Source of the DNA: Bacteroidota bacterium
GTDB lineage: Bacteria > Bacteroidota > Bacteroidia > 2-12-FULL-35-15
Reading direction: 5' to 3'
NCBI GenBank assembly: GCA_947466965.1
Contig: CANIFU010000018.1
Coordinates: forward strand, 1 to 45,159
DNA: 45,159 nucleotides
In this document: positions 25,927-34,533 of the stretch, piece after piece
Layout: each line of letters opens with the position of its first letter
Position numbering within the stretch: position 1 is the first letter of the stretch
The notes under the pieces: generated by a model
The model's database searches: none
What the model was told of the DNA's origin: nothing
Seen by the model: only the letters and a program-made list of their open reading frames with translations
Translations under genes and position numbers: made by a program

Positions 25927-26919
25927 CTAATTAATTTGCTTATTTCTATTTTTAAATCCAATTCGGGAAGCTAATTCATAGATTATAGAAACAAATAAAA
26001 ATTTTATAGATTGATATGTATCTAATTTTTTTTGCAGTTTGAAATTTTGTTTAACTAACTCTTCACTAGAAAATATTTCAGATACTTTAAAATATAATTC
26101 TCTCTTTTTTTGATCAGATAATACTTCGTCATTTAATAAAACTTTAATTAATTTTATTATTTGCATATTAAGTAAATATTGTATTTCAGGAGCAAACTCT
26201 TGGCGTATTAATTCAATTAACTTAATCCATTGCGGATAATTTATGATATTAGAATTAGCGCCCCATACACCTATATTATGTATTCGATAAACAGCCATTA
26301 CATCCTGATGGTATTTGATTTTACCAAATTGAGCATTTAGCATATGTAAAGGGTAGTCTCCAAGGGGCAGATTATTAAACCATGCAGGGATAGTATTTTT
26401 TAAATTATTTCTAAATACACAAGAGGTTGTATAAATAAAATTTTCAATAGCCAAATCCATAATTGTTGTAACCTCTTTTTGACTCTTTAAATTAGATAGA
26501 AATTGACTTCGAGGTTCATTTTCATTTATTATTTTCACATTATGAAAAGAAATAGAAAAGTCCTTATTGTTTTCCAAAAAGTATACTTGTTTTTGTAGTT
26601 TTGTTTTGTCAGTCCAGTAATCATCGCCTTCGCAAAGCGCTATGTATGAACCCTTTGCTTCTTTCAATGCAAAAACAAAATTAGGCATCATACCTAAATT
26701 TTTTTCGTGCTTGGTATATTTTATACAAGTAGCTCGTGGATGTGTTGCAATTATATTTTGAACAATGGCATCTGTTTTATCTGGCGAACAATCATTTGCA
26801 ATAATAAGTTCAACTTCAAAATCACAATCTTGCATCAAAATTCCATTTATAGCTTGTTCTATAAATTTTTCGTGTGCATAGGTAATCATTACTACACTTA
26901 CTTTAGGGAGATTTCCCAT
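25927..26919 (-). CDS. Glycosyltransferase family 2
   Basis: 330 residues, GT-A. VSVVMITYAHEKFIEQAINGIL, LIIANDCSPDKTDAIV, NLGMMPNFVFALKEAKGSY, and CEGDDYWTD with the metal-binding aspartates; EGDDYW is typical of a common subgroup in capsule loci. The C-terminal helices are probably membrane-associated. The start lies 3 bp after the stop of the acetyltransferase gene. Sugar specificity unknown. Confidence 0.89.
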   Translation of the reverse strand: MGNLPKVSVVMITYAHEKFIEQAINGILMQDCDFEVELIIANDCSPDKTDAIVQNIIATHPRATCIKYTKHEKNLGMMPNFVFALKEAKGSYIALCEGDDYWTDKTKLQKQVYFLENNKDFSISFHNVKIINENEPRSQFLSNLKSQKEVTTIMDLAIENFIYTTSCVFRNNLKNTIPAWFNNLPLGDYPLHMLNAQFGKIKYHQDVMAVYRIHNIGVWGANSNIINYPQWIKLIELIRQEFAPEIQYLLNMQIIKLIKVLLNDEVLSDQKKRELYFKVSEIFSSEELVKQNFKLQKKLDTYQSIKFLFVSIIYELASRIGFKNRNKQIN

Positions 26920-26921
26920 TC

Positions 26922-27569
26922 TTAAATTTCTAAAGGTTTTAATTCTTTAATTATCTTGGCAGGCACGCCCACAACTACGCAATTATCAGGAATATCTTTT
27001 GTAACTACAGAACCTGCTCCTACTATAACATTTTCTCCTATTTTAATGTCTGGCAATATAGTTGAATTTGCACCAAGTTGTGTGAATGATCCAATTTGAC
27101 AACGCCCTAAAATTTTCACTGCTGGAGCAATCTCTACAAAATCACCAATGCAACAATCATGTGTAATTATTGAATTGTAATAAACAATACTGCCCTTTCC
27201 TATTTTTACACTATTAGATAATATGGCTCCTACTAAAATATTTGTACCCTCTCCGATTTGAATATCATAAGACCCTATAGACGCTAAAGGGCTTATTGTA
27301 GAAGTATATTTACCACCAAAAGTTATAAATTTATCGTAGAGTTTTTTTCTTAAAACAGGATTTCCTATTCCAATTGTAAATTGGTTATCGATTGTTTTAA
27401 AATAATTAATAGCTTCAGTTGAAGTTGTAAAAACAGGGAATTTATCAAATAATTTTTCAGAAATGTCATTGCTTACGTCATCATAAAAAACTATATTTTC
27501 TAATTGATTTGATTGATGTAAAATTTCTAATACTTCTTTAGCAAATCCTTTTGCTCCAATTATTAACAT
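26922..27569 (-). CDS. PglD/NeuD-like sugar N/O-acetyltransferase
   Basis: 215 residues in two parts: an N-terminal Rossmann-like sugar-nucleotide binding domain (MLIIGAKGFAKEVLEIL; VFYDD; FTIGIGN; about 1-80) and a left-handed beta-helix (about 95-210) with hexapeptides such as IGEGTNILVGAILSNSVKIGKGSIVYYNS. H137 in IITHDCCIGDF matches the catalytic histidine of PglD. The ending VVVGVPAKIIKEL is typical. It overlaps the upstream aminotransferase gene by 7 bp, so the two very probably act in sequence: transamination of a keto-sugar nucleotide, then acetylation of the new amine. Confidence 0.9.
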   Translation of the reverse strand: MLIIGAKGFAKEVLEILHQSNQLENIVFYDDVSNDISEKLFDKFPVFTTSTEAINYFKTIDNQFTIGIGNPVLRKKLYDKFITFGGKYTSTISPLASIGSYDIQIGEGTNILVGAILSNSVKIGKGSIVYYNSIITHDCCIGDFVEIAPAVKILGRCQIGSFTQLGANSTILPDIKIGENVIVGAGSVVTKDIPDNCVVVGVPAKIIKELKPLEI

Positions 27570-28639
27570 ATGGTATCATTAATTACTTTAACAATCCTAT
27601 TCAAGTCACCTTCCATCAATCCCACATATAAAGGCAAACACAAAATCCTACTAGCAATGCTTTCCGAAACAGGCATTACCGCCCCTTTTGTATATTCTAC
27701 AGTATTTAATGAAGGGTAAAAATATCTCCGGGGAAAAACAGCTAAATCATTCAGCCTACTAAGAACCTCCAATAATTGTATTTCGCTTTCGAGAATTATA
27801 GGATAATAGCTGTAATTCCATTGCGTATTTTCTCTTATTGTAATTGATTTCAATTTAGAAAAATCTAAATTATCATTATAAAAATCAACAACCTTTTTTC
27901 TCTCACTTAATATAATTTCCATATAAGGAAAAACCGCTAATCCCATTGCACCTTGCAATTCGGATATCTTTCCGTTGATCCCTAATCCGTGGAATGCTAA
28001 AGGTCCATTATGCCCAAAATTATGACTGTAAAACAATTTTTGTTGTAAGTCGGCATCATTAGCAAACATTGCACCTCCCTCTCCTGTATGAAACAATTTA
28101 GTGGCATGAAAACTACAGGTGCTAACATCACCATAATAGAAGATGGATTTATCATTGTATTGCACCCCAAAACAATGAGCTGCATCATAAATTACTTTTA
28201 GATGGTGTTTTTTTGCAATGGCTTCTATAGCATCCACATGGCAAGGATTACCAAACACATGTGTTGCCAAAATGGCCGTAGTTTTATCTGTAATTGCTAA
28301 TTCAATTTTTGTTTCATCAATTGTAAGGTAATCGGGATGGATATCTACAAACACTGGAGTGCAATTCTCCCACACAATAGATGCCGTAGTAGCCACATAC
28401 GAAAACGGTGTGGTAATAATTTCACCCTTATTTCCGAGCAGCTTTAAAGCTATTTGCAAGGGAATGGTTCCATTATTAGTAACAATTATATTGGAAACAT
28501 CTAAATACTTTTTGATTTTTTCTTCCAATTCCAAAACCAATTCCCCTCGATTGGTTAACCATTGGTTATCCCAAATACGTTGTACATGCTTTTGATATTC
28601 ATTTATTGGCGGAAAAAAAGTTTTAGTAACGTTTATCAT
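27563..28639 (-). CDS. DegT/DnrJ/EryC1/StrS sugar aminotransferase
   Basis: A 358-residue PLP aminotransferase. It has FFPPINEYQKHVQRIWDNQWLTNRG at the N-terminus, TTPFSYVATTASIVWENCTPVFVDI (about 76-100), IYDAAHCFG, and the PLP lysine K181 in FHATKLFHTGEGGA. Those motifs are close to VioA/FdtB-type enzymes acting on 3- or 4-keto-6-deoxy sugar nucleotides. The overlap with the PglD-like acetyltransferase gene suggests that the product is an acetamido-dideoxy sugar incorporated in the polysaccharide. It differs clearly from the 404-residue aminotransferase at the other end of the operon, so two different amino sugars are likely. Confidence 0.9.
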   Translation of the reverse strand: MINVTKTFFPPINEYQKHVQRIWDNQWLTNRGELVLELEEKIKKYLDVSNIIVTNNGTIPLQIALKLLGNKGEIITTPFSYVATTASIVWENCTPVFVDIHPDYLTIDETKIELAITDKTTAILATHVFGNPCHVDAIEAIAKKHHLKVIYDAAHCFGVQYNDKSIFYYGDVSTCSFHATKLFHTGEGGAMFANDADLQQKLFYSHNFGHNGPLAFHGLGINGKISELQGAMGLAVFPYMEIILSERKKVVDFYNDNLDFSKLKSITIRENTQWNYSYYPIILESEIQLLEVLSRLNDLAVFPRRYFYPSLNTVEYTKGAVMPVSESIASRILCLPLYVGLMEGDLNRIVKVINDTIC

Positions 28640-28640
28640 T

Positions 28641-29873
28641 TTATATTTTTGAAATTTCCTTTTTTAACAATTCTATTCTTGGTTTCATTTGCATTTCATT
28701 TGAATAGACCTTCATAAATTTTTGTCTTCCTTTTTCTGAAATCTCCTTCAATTTATTTGGATTTTCAATCAGTTTTACAACTTCTTTTTCAATTGAATTA
28801 CTAGAACTATCAATAATTATCAAATCCTCATCGGGAGTAAATAAACTATTTTGATTCAAATAATCCGAAATAAGAACAACTACGCCATTTAAGGCTGCTT
28901 CAACAACTGTGCCTAAAGGAAATCCATCAAAACCTCCTTTAGCCAAAATAAATGGTTTGTTTGGAGAAATCAAAATATCCATCTTTTTATAAATCGTACT
29001 TAATTTTTTAAAATCCAAATATCCATAAAAAAATATTTTTTCTTGTATTTGATTAATGTCAATGTCATCTTTATTAAAACCACCAATTATATGAAATCGA
29101 ATAAAATTATATTTTTTTGCTATTTGATGAGCGAATTCTATAAAGGTATCATATCCTTTATCTTCACCTCTAGGAGTATATTTTGCAGCACAAAAACAAA
29201 TATCAAACGTTTTTTTATTTAAAAGGTAATTCTTTTTATCTGAAATATCTTTAACTAAAGAAATTTGAGGCACTACTCCCCCAAAAATAAATTCAATATT
29301 TTCATTTTTACAAAAATTCTTGTTTACCAAATAATCCAAAGTTATTTTTTGAGTAACAATTACTTTACGAAACATTTTCGACATAAAAACGCGCCTTAAC
29401 TTTGAATCTGCATTTTCGTCGTCCATCTGAAAACCTCCTCCAGGATATAAAGTAAAAACGAAAGGAATTTTATATTTTTCCAGCCAATTTAAACTATTGA
29501 ATATGTTATTTATAAATACGCAATAAAATAATTTTGTATTTATGTTTATATATCCTTTCTGGATTTGTAGTTTGTTTTTTAATTTATAATTTGAGTTAAT
29601 TATTTCTTTTATATGCTGTTTGTGATATCCAATATCTGTCTTTACTAAAGGGTAAGCTGTTGGATTCAATATAATTTTTGATTTAGAAAAAATTGATAAC
29701 AATACAGTGTATTCTTCAAACCTAAATCCGGAAATTGGATGAGGGTAAATATCATCAAAAATCAATAAATCGACCATATTAAATCCTTTGAAAGGACGAA
29801 AAGGTTGAAAGATAATATTTTTAAAAATGAAAAATAATCCTTTCGCCTTTTTTTTAATCGTTGTTAAAGACAT
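28641..29873 (-). CDS. Glycosyltransferase family 4-like
   Basis: 410 residues. The N-terminal half is poorly conserved (FDDIYPHPISGFRFEEY; TLYPGGGFQMDD); the C-terminal half has the GT4 donor-binding layout: FDICFCAAKYTPRGEDKGYDTFIEF, FHIIGGF, KIFFYGYLD, and FILAKGGFDGFPLGTVVEAALNGVVVLIS, where FPLGTVVEA is the expected Glu-containing motif. It is a retaining GT-B enzyme of unknown specificity. It is placed directly behind the ABC exporter genes, 5 bp after the ATPase gene. Confidence 0.8.
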   Translation of the reverse strand: MSLTTIKKKAKGLFFIFKNIIFQPFRPFKGFNMVDLLIFDDIYPHPISGFRFEEYTVLLSIFSKSKIILNPTAYPLVKTDIGYHKQHIKEIINSNYKLKNKLQIQKGYININTKLFYCVFINNIFNSLNWLEKYKIPFVFTLYPGGGFQMDDENADSKLRRVFMSKMFRKVIVTQKITLDYLVNKNFCKNENIEFIFGGVVPQISLVKDISDKKNYLLNKKTFDICFCAAKYTPRGEDKGYDTFIEFAHQIAKKYNFIRFHIIGGFNKDDIDINQIQEKIFFYGYLDFKKLSTIYKKMDILISPNKPFILAKGGFDGFPLGTVVEAALNGVVVLISDYLNQNSLFTPDEDLIIIDSSSNSIEKEVVKLIENPNKLKEISEKGRQKFMKVYSNEMQMKPRIELLKKEISKI

Positions 29874-29878
29874 TCTAC

Positions 29879-31123
29879 TTATAATTTATCGATCTGAATA
29901 TTCTGCCATTCCAAGTGAGGACGGACAACTCCACCCCAGTAGCCAAAATAATTTCCTCGTTGAGTTCCTTCTTCATCAACATCAATTGATATAACTTTAT
30001 CCAATTGCGTTATAATTTCGAAATTATTACCAACCAACAAAACAGTACAAAAATATTTACTTTTATTTAATAAGTTTTTAGGTATTTTACATACACTTTT
30101 ATATATCCCTTTAGTCAATGGAATACGGATTAAATTAGGTGATGCAAATACATAAACATCCTTGTCTTCAAAAATTGAAATTGAAGCATTTAGCGTATGA
30201 TTATCACTAAAATTATAGAACTCAATTTCTATTTCAATTTCATTTTCGATATAATAATAATTCCCAGCCGTTTTAAACTTAATTGAAGTAATTTTTGCAT
30301 TTTCATTTCCTGGAGCATCTTCAATTGCCCAACTAACATTATCAACTGCATTTGATATGTTTGAATTATACACATCCAAAGCTTCATCAATATTACCGTC
30401 AAATTTTATTGCTCCTTTCTCCAACACAATCCCCTTCGAACATAAACTCTTTACCGCAACCATATTATGACTTACAAAAAGAACCGTTCTTCCTTCGCCA
30501 GAAACATCTTTCATTTTACCTAAACATTTTTTTTGAAACTCGGCATCACCAACAGCAAGTACTTCATCCACAATTAATATCTCGGGTTCTAAATGAGCGG
30601 CTACGGCAAATGCTAAACGCACATACATACCAGATGAATAGCGTTTTACAGGCGTATCTAAAAACCTTTCAACTTCAGAAAATGAAACTATTTCATCAAA
30701 CTTTTTTTGAATTTCTATTTTATTCATTCCTAATATAGAACCATTTAAAAATATGTTTTCACGACCACTTAATTCGGGATGAAAACCAGTACCAACTTCT
30801 AATAAACTGGCTACACGTCCATCAATAGTAATTTTCCCTTTTGTTGGTGTAACTATTCGGCTCAATACCTTTAATAAGGTAGATTTGCCTGCACCATTTC
30901 TACCAATAATTCCAACTCTATCCCCTTGTTTTATATCAAACGAAATATCATTTAATGCCAAAAACTCCTCTGATGATTTTCGTTGGCCTTTGGTATTCGA
31001 ACTAAATAATGATTTAGCTTTATTTGAAATAACATCTCTCAAAGCTGTATAGCTGGCTTCATTCTGATGTTTCAGAATATAGCTTTTACTAATATGTTCT
31101 ACTTTTATAACAGTGTTACTCAT
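29879..31123 (-). CDS. ABC polysaccharide exporter ATPase with C-terminal extension (Wzt-like)
   Basis: 414 residues. The ATPase part (about 1-250) has Walker A GRNGAGKS (74-81), signature YSSGM, Walker B EILIVDEVLAVGD and the H-loop SHNM. The N-terminal insert (KAKSLFSSNTKGQRKS) before the core is typical of the teichoic acid/O-antigen exporter group. Residues about 265-414 form a beta-rich extension (ITSIKFKTAGNYYYIENEIEIEIEF...) as in Wzt, where this domain recognises the non-reducing end of the finished glycan before export. With the permease 5 bp upstream, it forms the exporter of the operon. Similar Wzm/Wzt pairs export A-LPS in Porphyromonas. Confidence 0.92.
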   Translation of the reverse strand: MSNTVIKVEHISKSYILKHQNEASYTALRDVISNKAKSLFSSNTKGQRKSSEEFLALNDISFDIKQGDRVGIIGRNGAGKSTLLKVLSRIVTPTKGKITIDGRVASLLEVGTGFHPELSGRENIFLNGSILGMNKIEIQKKFDEIVSFSEVERFLDTPVKRYSSGMYVRLAFAVAAHLEPEILIVDEVLAVGDAEFQKKCLGKMKDVSGEGRTVLFVSHNMVAVKSLCSKGIVLEKGAIKFDGNIDEALDVYNSNISNAVDNVSWAIEDAPGNENAKITSIKFKTAGNYYYIENEIEIEIEFYNFSDNHTLNASISIFEDKDVYVFASPNLIRIPLTKGIYKSVCKIPKNLLNKSKYFCTVLLVGNNFEIITQLDKVISIDVDEEGTQRGNYFGYWGGVVRPHLEWQNIQIDKL

Positions 31124-31128
31124 TAAAT

Positions 31129-31971
31129 TTAAATTATATCAGCAAATGATTTTTCCATTTTTCGGAAATACCAAATACCTACAAACAAAAACAATACACT
31201 TATTCCTATTGAAGCAATAAATTCGGGAATATGCAAAGGTGTTTCCCCACCCATAATACACCATCTAAAACCATCAATTACACCAACCATTGGGTTTAAT
31301 GCATAAATATATTTTAAAACTTGAGGTATGTTTCTGCTATATACCTCATTACTGCTATATCCTACTGGTGAAATGTATAAACCAATTTGAACAATAAAGG
31401 GAATAATAATCCTAAAATCGCGATACTTTACATTTAAAGCAGCTATGTATAAACCTGTACCCATTGCCGTTATAAAGGCTAAAAGCAAAAATAAAGGGAG
31501 CATCAAAATCCTTATATCGGGAATAAAATGATACCAAAAAAACAAACCTATTAAAATCAAAAAGGAAATAAAAAAGTCTATTAAACAAACAATAACAGTA
31601 CTAGCAGGAACAATTAATCGAGGAAAATAAACTTTAGTTAATAAGTTAGAATTTGAGATTAAAGAGTTTGCTGATTCGCTAAAAGCGCTTGCAAAAAATT
31701 GCCAAGGTAACATGGCCGCACAAACCATTATAGCATAAGGTATTCCGCCATCCGATTTAAAATTACCCAACTTACTAAACACAATAGTAAAAACTACAAT
31801 AGTAATAAGTGGTCGCAATATACTCCAAACAATACCAATGGCAGTTTGTTTATAACGAACTAAAATATCGCGCCAAGCTAAAAAATAGAAAAGCCCCCGG
31901 TAATTCCAGAGGTCTTTCCAATAGTTACTGTTTTCAGTACCTGGTTCTATTATTATTCGATGTTTGTTCAA
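31129..31971 (-). CDS. ABC polysaccharide exporter permease (Wzm-like)
   Basis: 280 residues of the ABC-2 transporter type with six membrane helices. Signature features: LWNYRGLFYFLAWRDILVRYKQTAIGIVWSILRP near the N-terminus, the LLTKVYFPRLIVPASTV coupling region, and an ending in YFRKMEKSFADII. It moves lipid-linked polysaccharide through the inner membrane with the adjacent ATPase. The start is TTG at 31971; no in-frame ATG lies upstream within the 101-bp gap to rny, and later methionines fall inside the first conserved block. It is the first gene of the polysaccharide operon. No promoter box is evident directly upstream. Confidence 0.92.
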   Translation of the reverse strand: MNKHRIIIEPGTENSNYWKDLWNYRGLFYFLAWRDILVRYKQTAIGIVWSILRPLITIVVFTIVFSKLGNFKSDGGIPYAIMVCAAMLPWQFFASAFSESANSLISNSNLLTKVYFPRLIVPASTVIVCLIDFFISFLILIGLFFWYHFIPDIRILMLPLFLLLAFITAMGTGLYIAALNVKYRDFRIIIPFIVQIGLYISPVGYSSNEVYSRNIPQVLKYIYALNPMVGVIDGFRWCIMGGETPLHIPEFIASIGISVLFLFVGIWYFRKMEKSFADII

Positions 31972-31989
31972 GTTTGTTGTTTGTTTTTT

Positions 31990-32059
31990 GTTATTGGTTG
32001 TTAGTTCTTGCTATTGTAACTGGTTTGTATTTTTTAACCAACAACTAACAAGTAATAAC
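31990..32059. repeat. Imperfect 21-bp inverted repeat in front of the exporter operon
   Basis: Arms 31990-32010 and 32039-32059 pair at 18 of 21 positions around a 28-nt loop. The arms consist of GTTAGTT/GTTATT-like units. In the minus sense no T-run follows, so it is not a typical terminator for rny; it would lie in the leader of the wzm transcript or in the rny-wzm read-through RNA. Confidence 0.55.
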
Positions 32060-32065
32060 TAACAA

Positions 32066-32082
32066 CGCTAAACTACTTAGCG
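32066..32082 (-). terminator. Short hairpin overlapping the rny stop codon
   Basis: CGCTAA (32066-32071) and TTAGCG (32077-32082) flank a 5-nt loop containing the rny stop. The downstream minus-strand sequence is only moderately T-rich, so termination would be weak. Confidence 0.3.
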
Positions 32083-33614
32083 AAGTTAACCGCTCTTGTT
32101 TCTCTAATTACAGTAACTTTTACTTGCCCAGGATATGTCATTTCGGTTTGAATACGTTGGGAAATGTCGAAAGAAAGTGTTTCCGCATCTTTATCGGTTA
32201 CCTTATCGCTAGATACCAAAACTCTTAATTCTCTTCCTGCCTGTATCGCATATGTTTTATCCACCCCTGGATACGACATTGCCAATGCTTCTAAATCTTT
32301 TAATCGTTTTATGTATTGTTCAACAACTTCACGTCGAGCTCCTGGGCGAGCACCGCTAATAGCATCACACACCTGAACGATAGGTGATAACAACGTTGTC
32401 ATTTCAATTTCATCGTGATGCGCACCAATTGCATTACATACTTCTGGTTTCTCTTTATATTTTTCAGCTAATTGCATTCCCAAAATCGCGTGAGGTACTT
32501 CAGGAGAATCGTCTGGAACTTTTCCAATATCGTGTAACAATCCTGCACGTTTTGCCATCTTCACATTTAAGCCAAGTTCTGCAGCCATTGTAGCACAAAG
32601 GTTTGCTACCTCTCGTGAGTGTTGCAACAAGTTTTGTCCGTAGGATGATCGGTATTTCATTCTTCCAACCATACGAATCAATTCAGGATGCAAGCCGTGA
32701 ATTCCTAAATCGATAGTTGTTCGCTTTCCGATCTCAATAATCTCTTCTTCAATCTGTTTCTTTACTTTCTCAACCACTTCCTCAATACGAGCAGGGTGAA
32801 TACGTCCATCCGTTACCAATTGGTGTAAAGATAAACGAGCAATTTCTCTTCTTACAGGATCAAATCCAGATAAAATAATTGCTTCTGGAGTATCATCAAC
32901 AATAATCTCAATGCCTGTAGCAGCTTCTAATGCACGAATATTGCGCCCTTCGCGCCCAATAATACGACCTTTAATTTCATCATTTTCAATATTAAAAATA
33001 GAAACCGAATTTTCAATTGCATGTTCAGTAGCAACACGCTGAATGGTTTGGATAACTACTTTTTTTGCTTCCATACTTGCAGAAATTTTCGATTCCTCTA
33101 CAATGTCTTTAATATGAGACATCGCTTGCGTTCTTGCTTCTGCTTTCAGCGATTCAACAAGCTGTGCTTTCGCTTCTTCTGCTTTCATCCCACTAAGTGT
33201 TTCTAATTGCTCAATCTGTCTTCGGTGAAATTTTTCGACATCCTGTTGTTTTGCATTCAGCAAATCTAATTGATGCGTAAGATTTTGACGAACGGAATCC
33301 AACTCTGCATCTTTACGCTGCACTTGTTCTTGTTTTTGTGAGAGCGATTGCTCCTTTTGCTTCACTTTATTTTCTGCCTGAAGAATTGCTTGATTCTTTT
33401 CATTAATTGACTTTTCGTGTTCTGATTTCAACTGCAAAAACTTTTCCTTTGCCTGAAGCATTTTGTCTTTTTTTATTACTTCTGCTTCTGCCTCCGCTTC
33501 TTTTACTATTGCATCTGCTTTTCCTTTGTTTAACATTTTTAAGAATAAAAATGTAATGACAGCCCCCAAGATCAATCCAACTAAGGCTATTACTGCTAAT
33601 ATAATGATTTCCAT
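32073..33614 (-). CDS. rny: Ribonuclease Y
   Basis: 513 residues. An N-terminal membrane anchor (about 3-26), a long charged coiled coil (about 30-175), a KH RNA-binding domain (about 205-270; [19 protein letters not shown]) and an HD phosphohydrolase domain (HSREVANLC...GLLHDIG, about 335-430) are in the order typical of RNase Y. It is a membrane-bound endonuclease that initiates mRNA decay. It lies downstream of zapA and the candidate 6S RNA on the same strand, a gene order I recall from many Bacteroidota. The polysaccharide exporter genes follow after 101 bp. Confidence 0.96.
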   Translation of the reverse strand: MEIIILAVIALVGLILGAVITFLFLKMLNKGKADAIVKEAEAEAEVIKKDKMLQAKEKFLQLKSEHEKSINEKNQAILQAENKVKQKEQSLSQKQEQVQRKDAELDSVRQNLTHQLDLLNAKQQDVEKFHRRQIEQLETLSGMKAEEAKAQLVESLKAEARTQAMSHIKDIVEESKISASMEAKKVVIQTIQRVATEHAIENSVSIFNIENDEIKGRIIGREGRNIRALEAATGIEIIVDDTPEAIILSGFDPVRREIARLSLHQLVTDGRIHPARIEEVVEKVKKQIEEEIIEIGKRTTIDLGIHGLHPELIRMVGRMKYRSSYGQNLLQHSREVANLCATMAAELGLNVKMAKRAGLLHDIGKVPDDSPEVPHAILGMQLAEKYKEKPEVCNAIGAHHDEIEMTTLLSPIVQVCDAISGARPGARREVVEQYIKRLKDLEALAMSYPGVDKTYAIQAGRELRVLVSSDKVTDKDAETLSFDISQRIQTEMTYPGQVKVTVIRETRAVNFAK

Positions 33615-33650
33615 AAATAATTTAATTGTTACTTGTTAATTATTGATATT

Positions 33651-33735
33651 AAATAAACCCGTACGCTCCTTTCTGAGAGTAAAAATAGACTTTAACGGGG
33701 TAATCAAAACTCTTGTAGGAAATTTTTTGTTTACA
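33651..33735 (-). ncRNA. ssrS: Candidate 6S RNA (6S-Flavo type)
   Basis: The 152-bp gap between zapA and rny contains a non-AT-skewed block that, read on the minus strand, begins near CCTACAAGAGTTTTGATTAC, runs through CCCCGTTAAAGTC and ACTCTCAGAAAGGAGCGTA, and ends ACGGGTTTATTT. CCCGT (about 33695-33699) can pair with ACGGG (about 33658-33662) to close a stem that is followed by a U-rich tail. The motif string and its position between zapA and rny agree with what I recall of the 6S-Flavo RNA family. Ends are approximate. 6S RNA would bind the housekeeping RNA polymerase by mimicking an open promoter. Confidence 0.6.
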
Positions 33736-33766
33736 TTTTATTGTTAACAAAATCTAAATACAGCGA

Positions 33767-34057
33767 TTATGGATTGGACTCTTTTTGAAGAAAATCAGAA
33801 ACAAATAGGTCGAGTTGATTGATTTCTTTCTCCAACTCTGGCGATTTTTTAGGTATATTCTGTTGGGCAGCAATTAAATTCAATGCGCTCATAGCTAACA
33901 AATCCTGCTTATCACGAACTGAATAGTTCTGCTCCAATTCTTTCACCTTTTCATTAATCAGCGTCGCTGCATATTGAACCGAAGACTCATCTTCCTGTTT
34001 GATAGTTAGAGGATAAGTTCGCCCTGCAATTAATACTTTTAATGATATATCTGCCAT
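33767..34057 (-). CDS. zapA: Cell division protein ZapA
   Basis: 96 residues. The opening LKVLIAGRTYPLTIKQEDE and the following AATLINEKVKELEQNYSVRDKQDLLAMSALNLIAAQ segment are the ZapA beta-hairpin and helix; the remainder is a coiled coil. ZapA binds FtsZ and bundles its filaments at the septum. It is second in an apparent operon after the small coiled-coil protein (90-bp gap) and before the candidate 6S RNA and rny. Confidence 0.9.
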   Translation of the reverse strand: MADISLKVLIAGRTYPLTIKQEDESSVQYAATLINEKVKELEQNYSVRDKQDLLAMSALNLIAAQQNIPKKSPELEKEINQLDLFVSDFLQKESNP

Positions 34058-34147
34058 TTTTATCGTTTCGTTTTGGGGGCTTTCACTTGTATTTTAATAA
34101 ATATAAAGTTTCATTAAAAAAAACGATAGCCTCTAAACTACTTTTCT

Positions 34148-34438
34148 CTAATTCAAAAGAGCAATACAGTCGTCTATTTCCTGCACAAGCTCATTAATTT
34201 TCTCTTTTGTATCTGTTACAATTTTATTTTGTTCTTCGTTTTTAGAATCTTGAATTTCCTTGTTGCTTTTTTCTAAAGCAGCAATCGTATTCTTTTGTTC
34301 TTCAATAGTTTTAAGCAAATTTTCTTTTTCTGCAACCAATAGCTCATTTTCCTTTTTTAGCTCTTGGTGCAATTTTACTATTTTTTCGATCTTTGTTTTT
34401 AAATCGGTTATGTTTAAAGTTAAGTCGTTCATAATCAA
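34148..34438 (-). CDS. Small coiled-coil protein upstream of zapA
   Basis: 96 residues, almost entirely one coiled coil (about 5-80) rich in Lys/Glu/Gln with leucine heptads (LKTKIEKIVKLHQELKKENELL). It has no signal or membrane segment. The ending INELVQEIDDCIALLN is the conserved-looking part. Similar small proteins precede zapA in many Bacteroidota and could be a ZapB-like partner, but this is from context only. A second ATG two codons in (34432) is also a possible start. A strong promoter precedes it. Confidence 0.75.
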   Translation of the reverse strand: MIMNDLTLNITDLKTKIEKIVKLHQELKKENELLVAEKENLLKTIEEQKNTIAALEKSNKEIQDSKNEEQNKIVTDTKEKINELVQEIDDCIALLN

Positions 34439-34468
34439 GTATTAAAATCTATTCATTTCAAGTTTTTA

Positions 34469-34499
34469 CAAATATAACACCGAATATCTGAACTACAAA
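34469..34499 (-). promoter_or_regulatory. Promoter of the coiled coil-zapA-6S-rny block
   Basis: On the minus strand TTTG (34496-34499), a 19-nt spacer and TATATTTG (34469-34476): a perfect match to the Bacteroidota consensus, about 30 nt before the start codon. Confidence 0.75.
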
Positions 34500-34522
34500 A
34501 TAATTCTTACTAATGGTTTTTA

Positions 34523-34530
34523 TACCTTTG
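34523..34530 (+). promoter_or_regulatory. -7 box just before the M23 start (possible leaderless mRNA)
   Basis: TACCTTTG ends only 3 nt before the ATG at 34534. No good -33 element was found. The same arrangement occurs in front of trmD. Confidence 0.4.
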
Positions 34531-34533
34531 TAT

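Noticed and set aside
30352-30738. 128-codon plus-strand ORF opposite the exporter ATPase gene
   Set aside because: The minus-strand gene has all ABC motifs; the opposite frame has no recognisable domain.
31990-32059. Inverted repeat as a CRISPR or transposon end
   Set aside because: There are only two arms with no spacer array, no target duplication and no transposase gene nearby.
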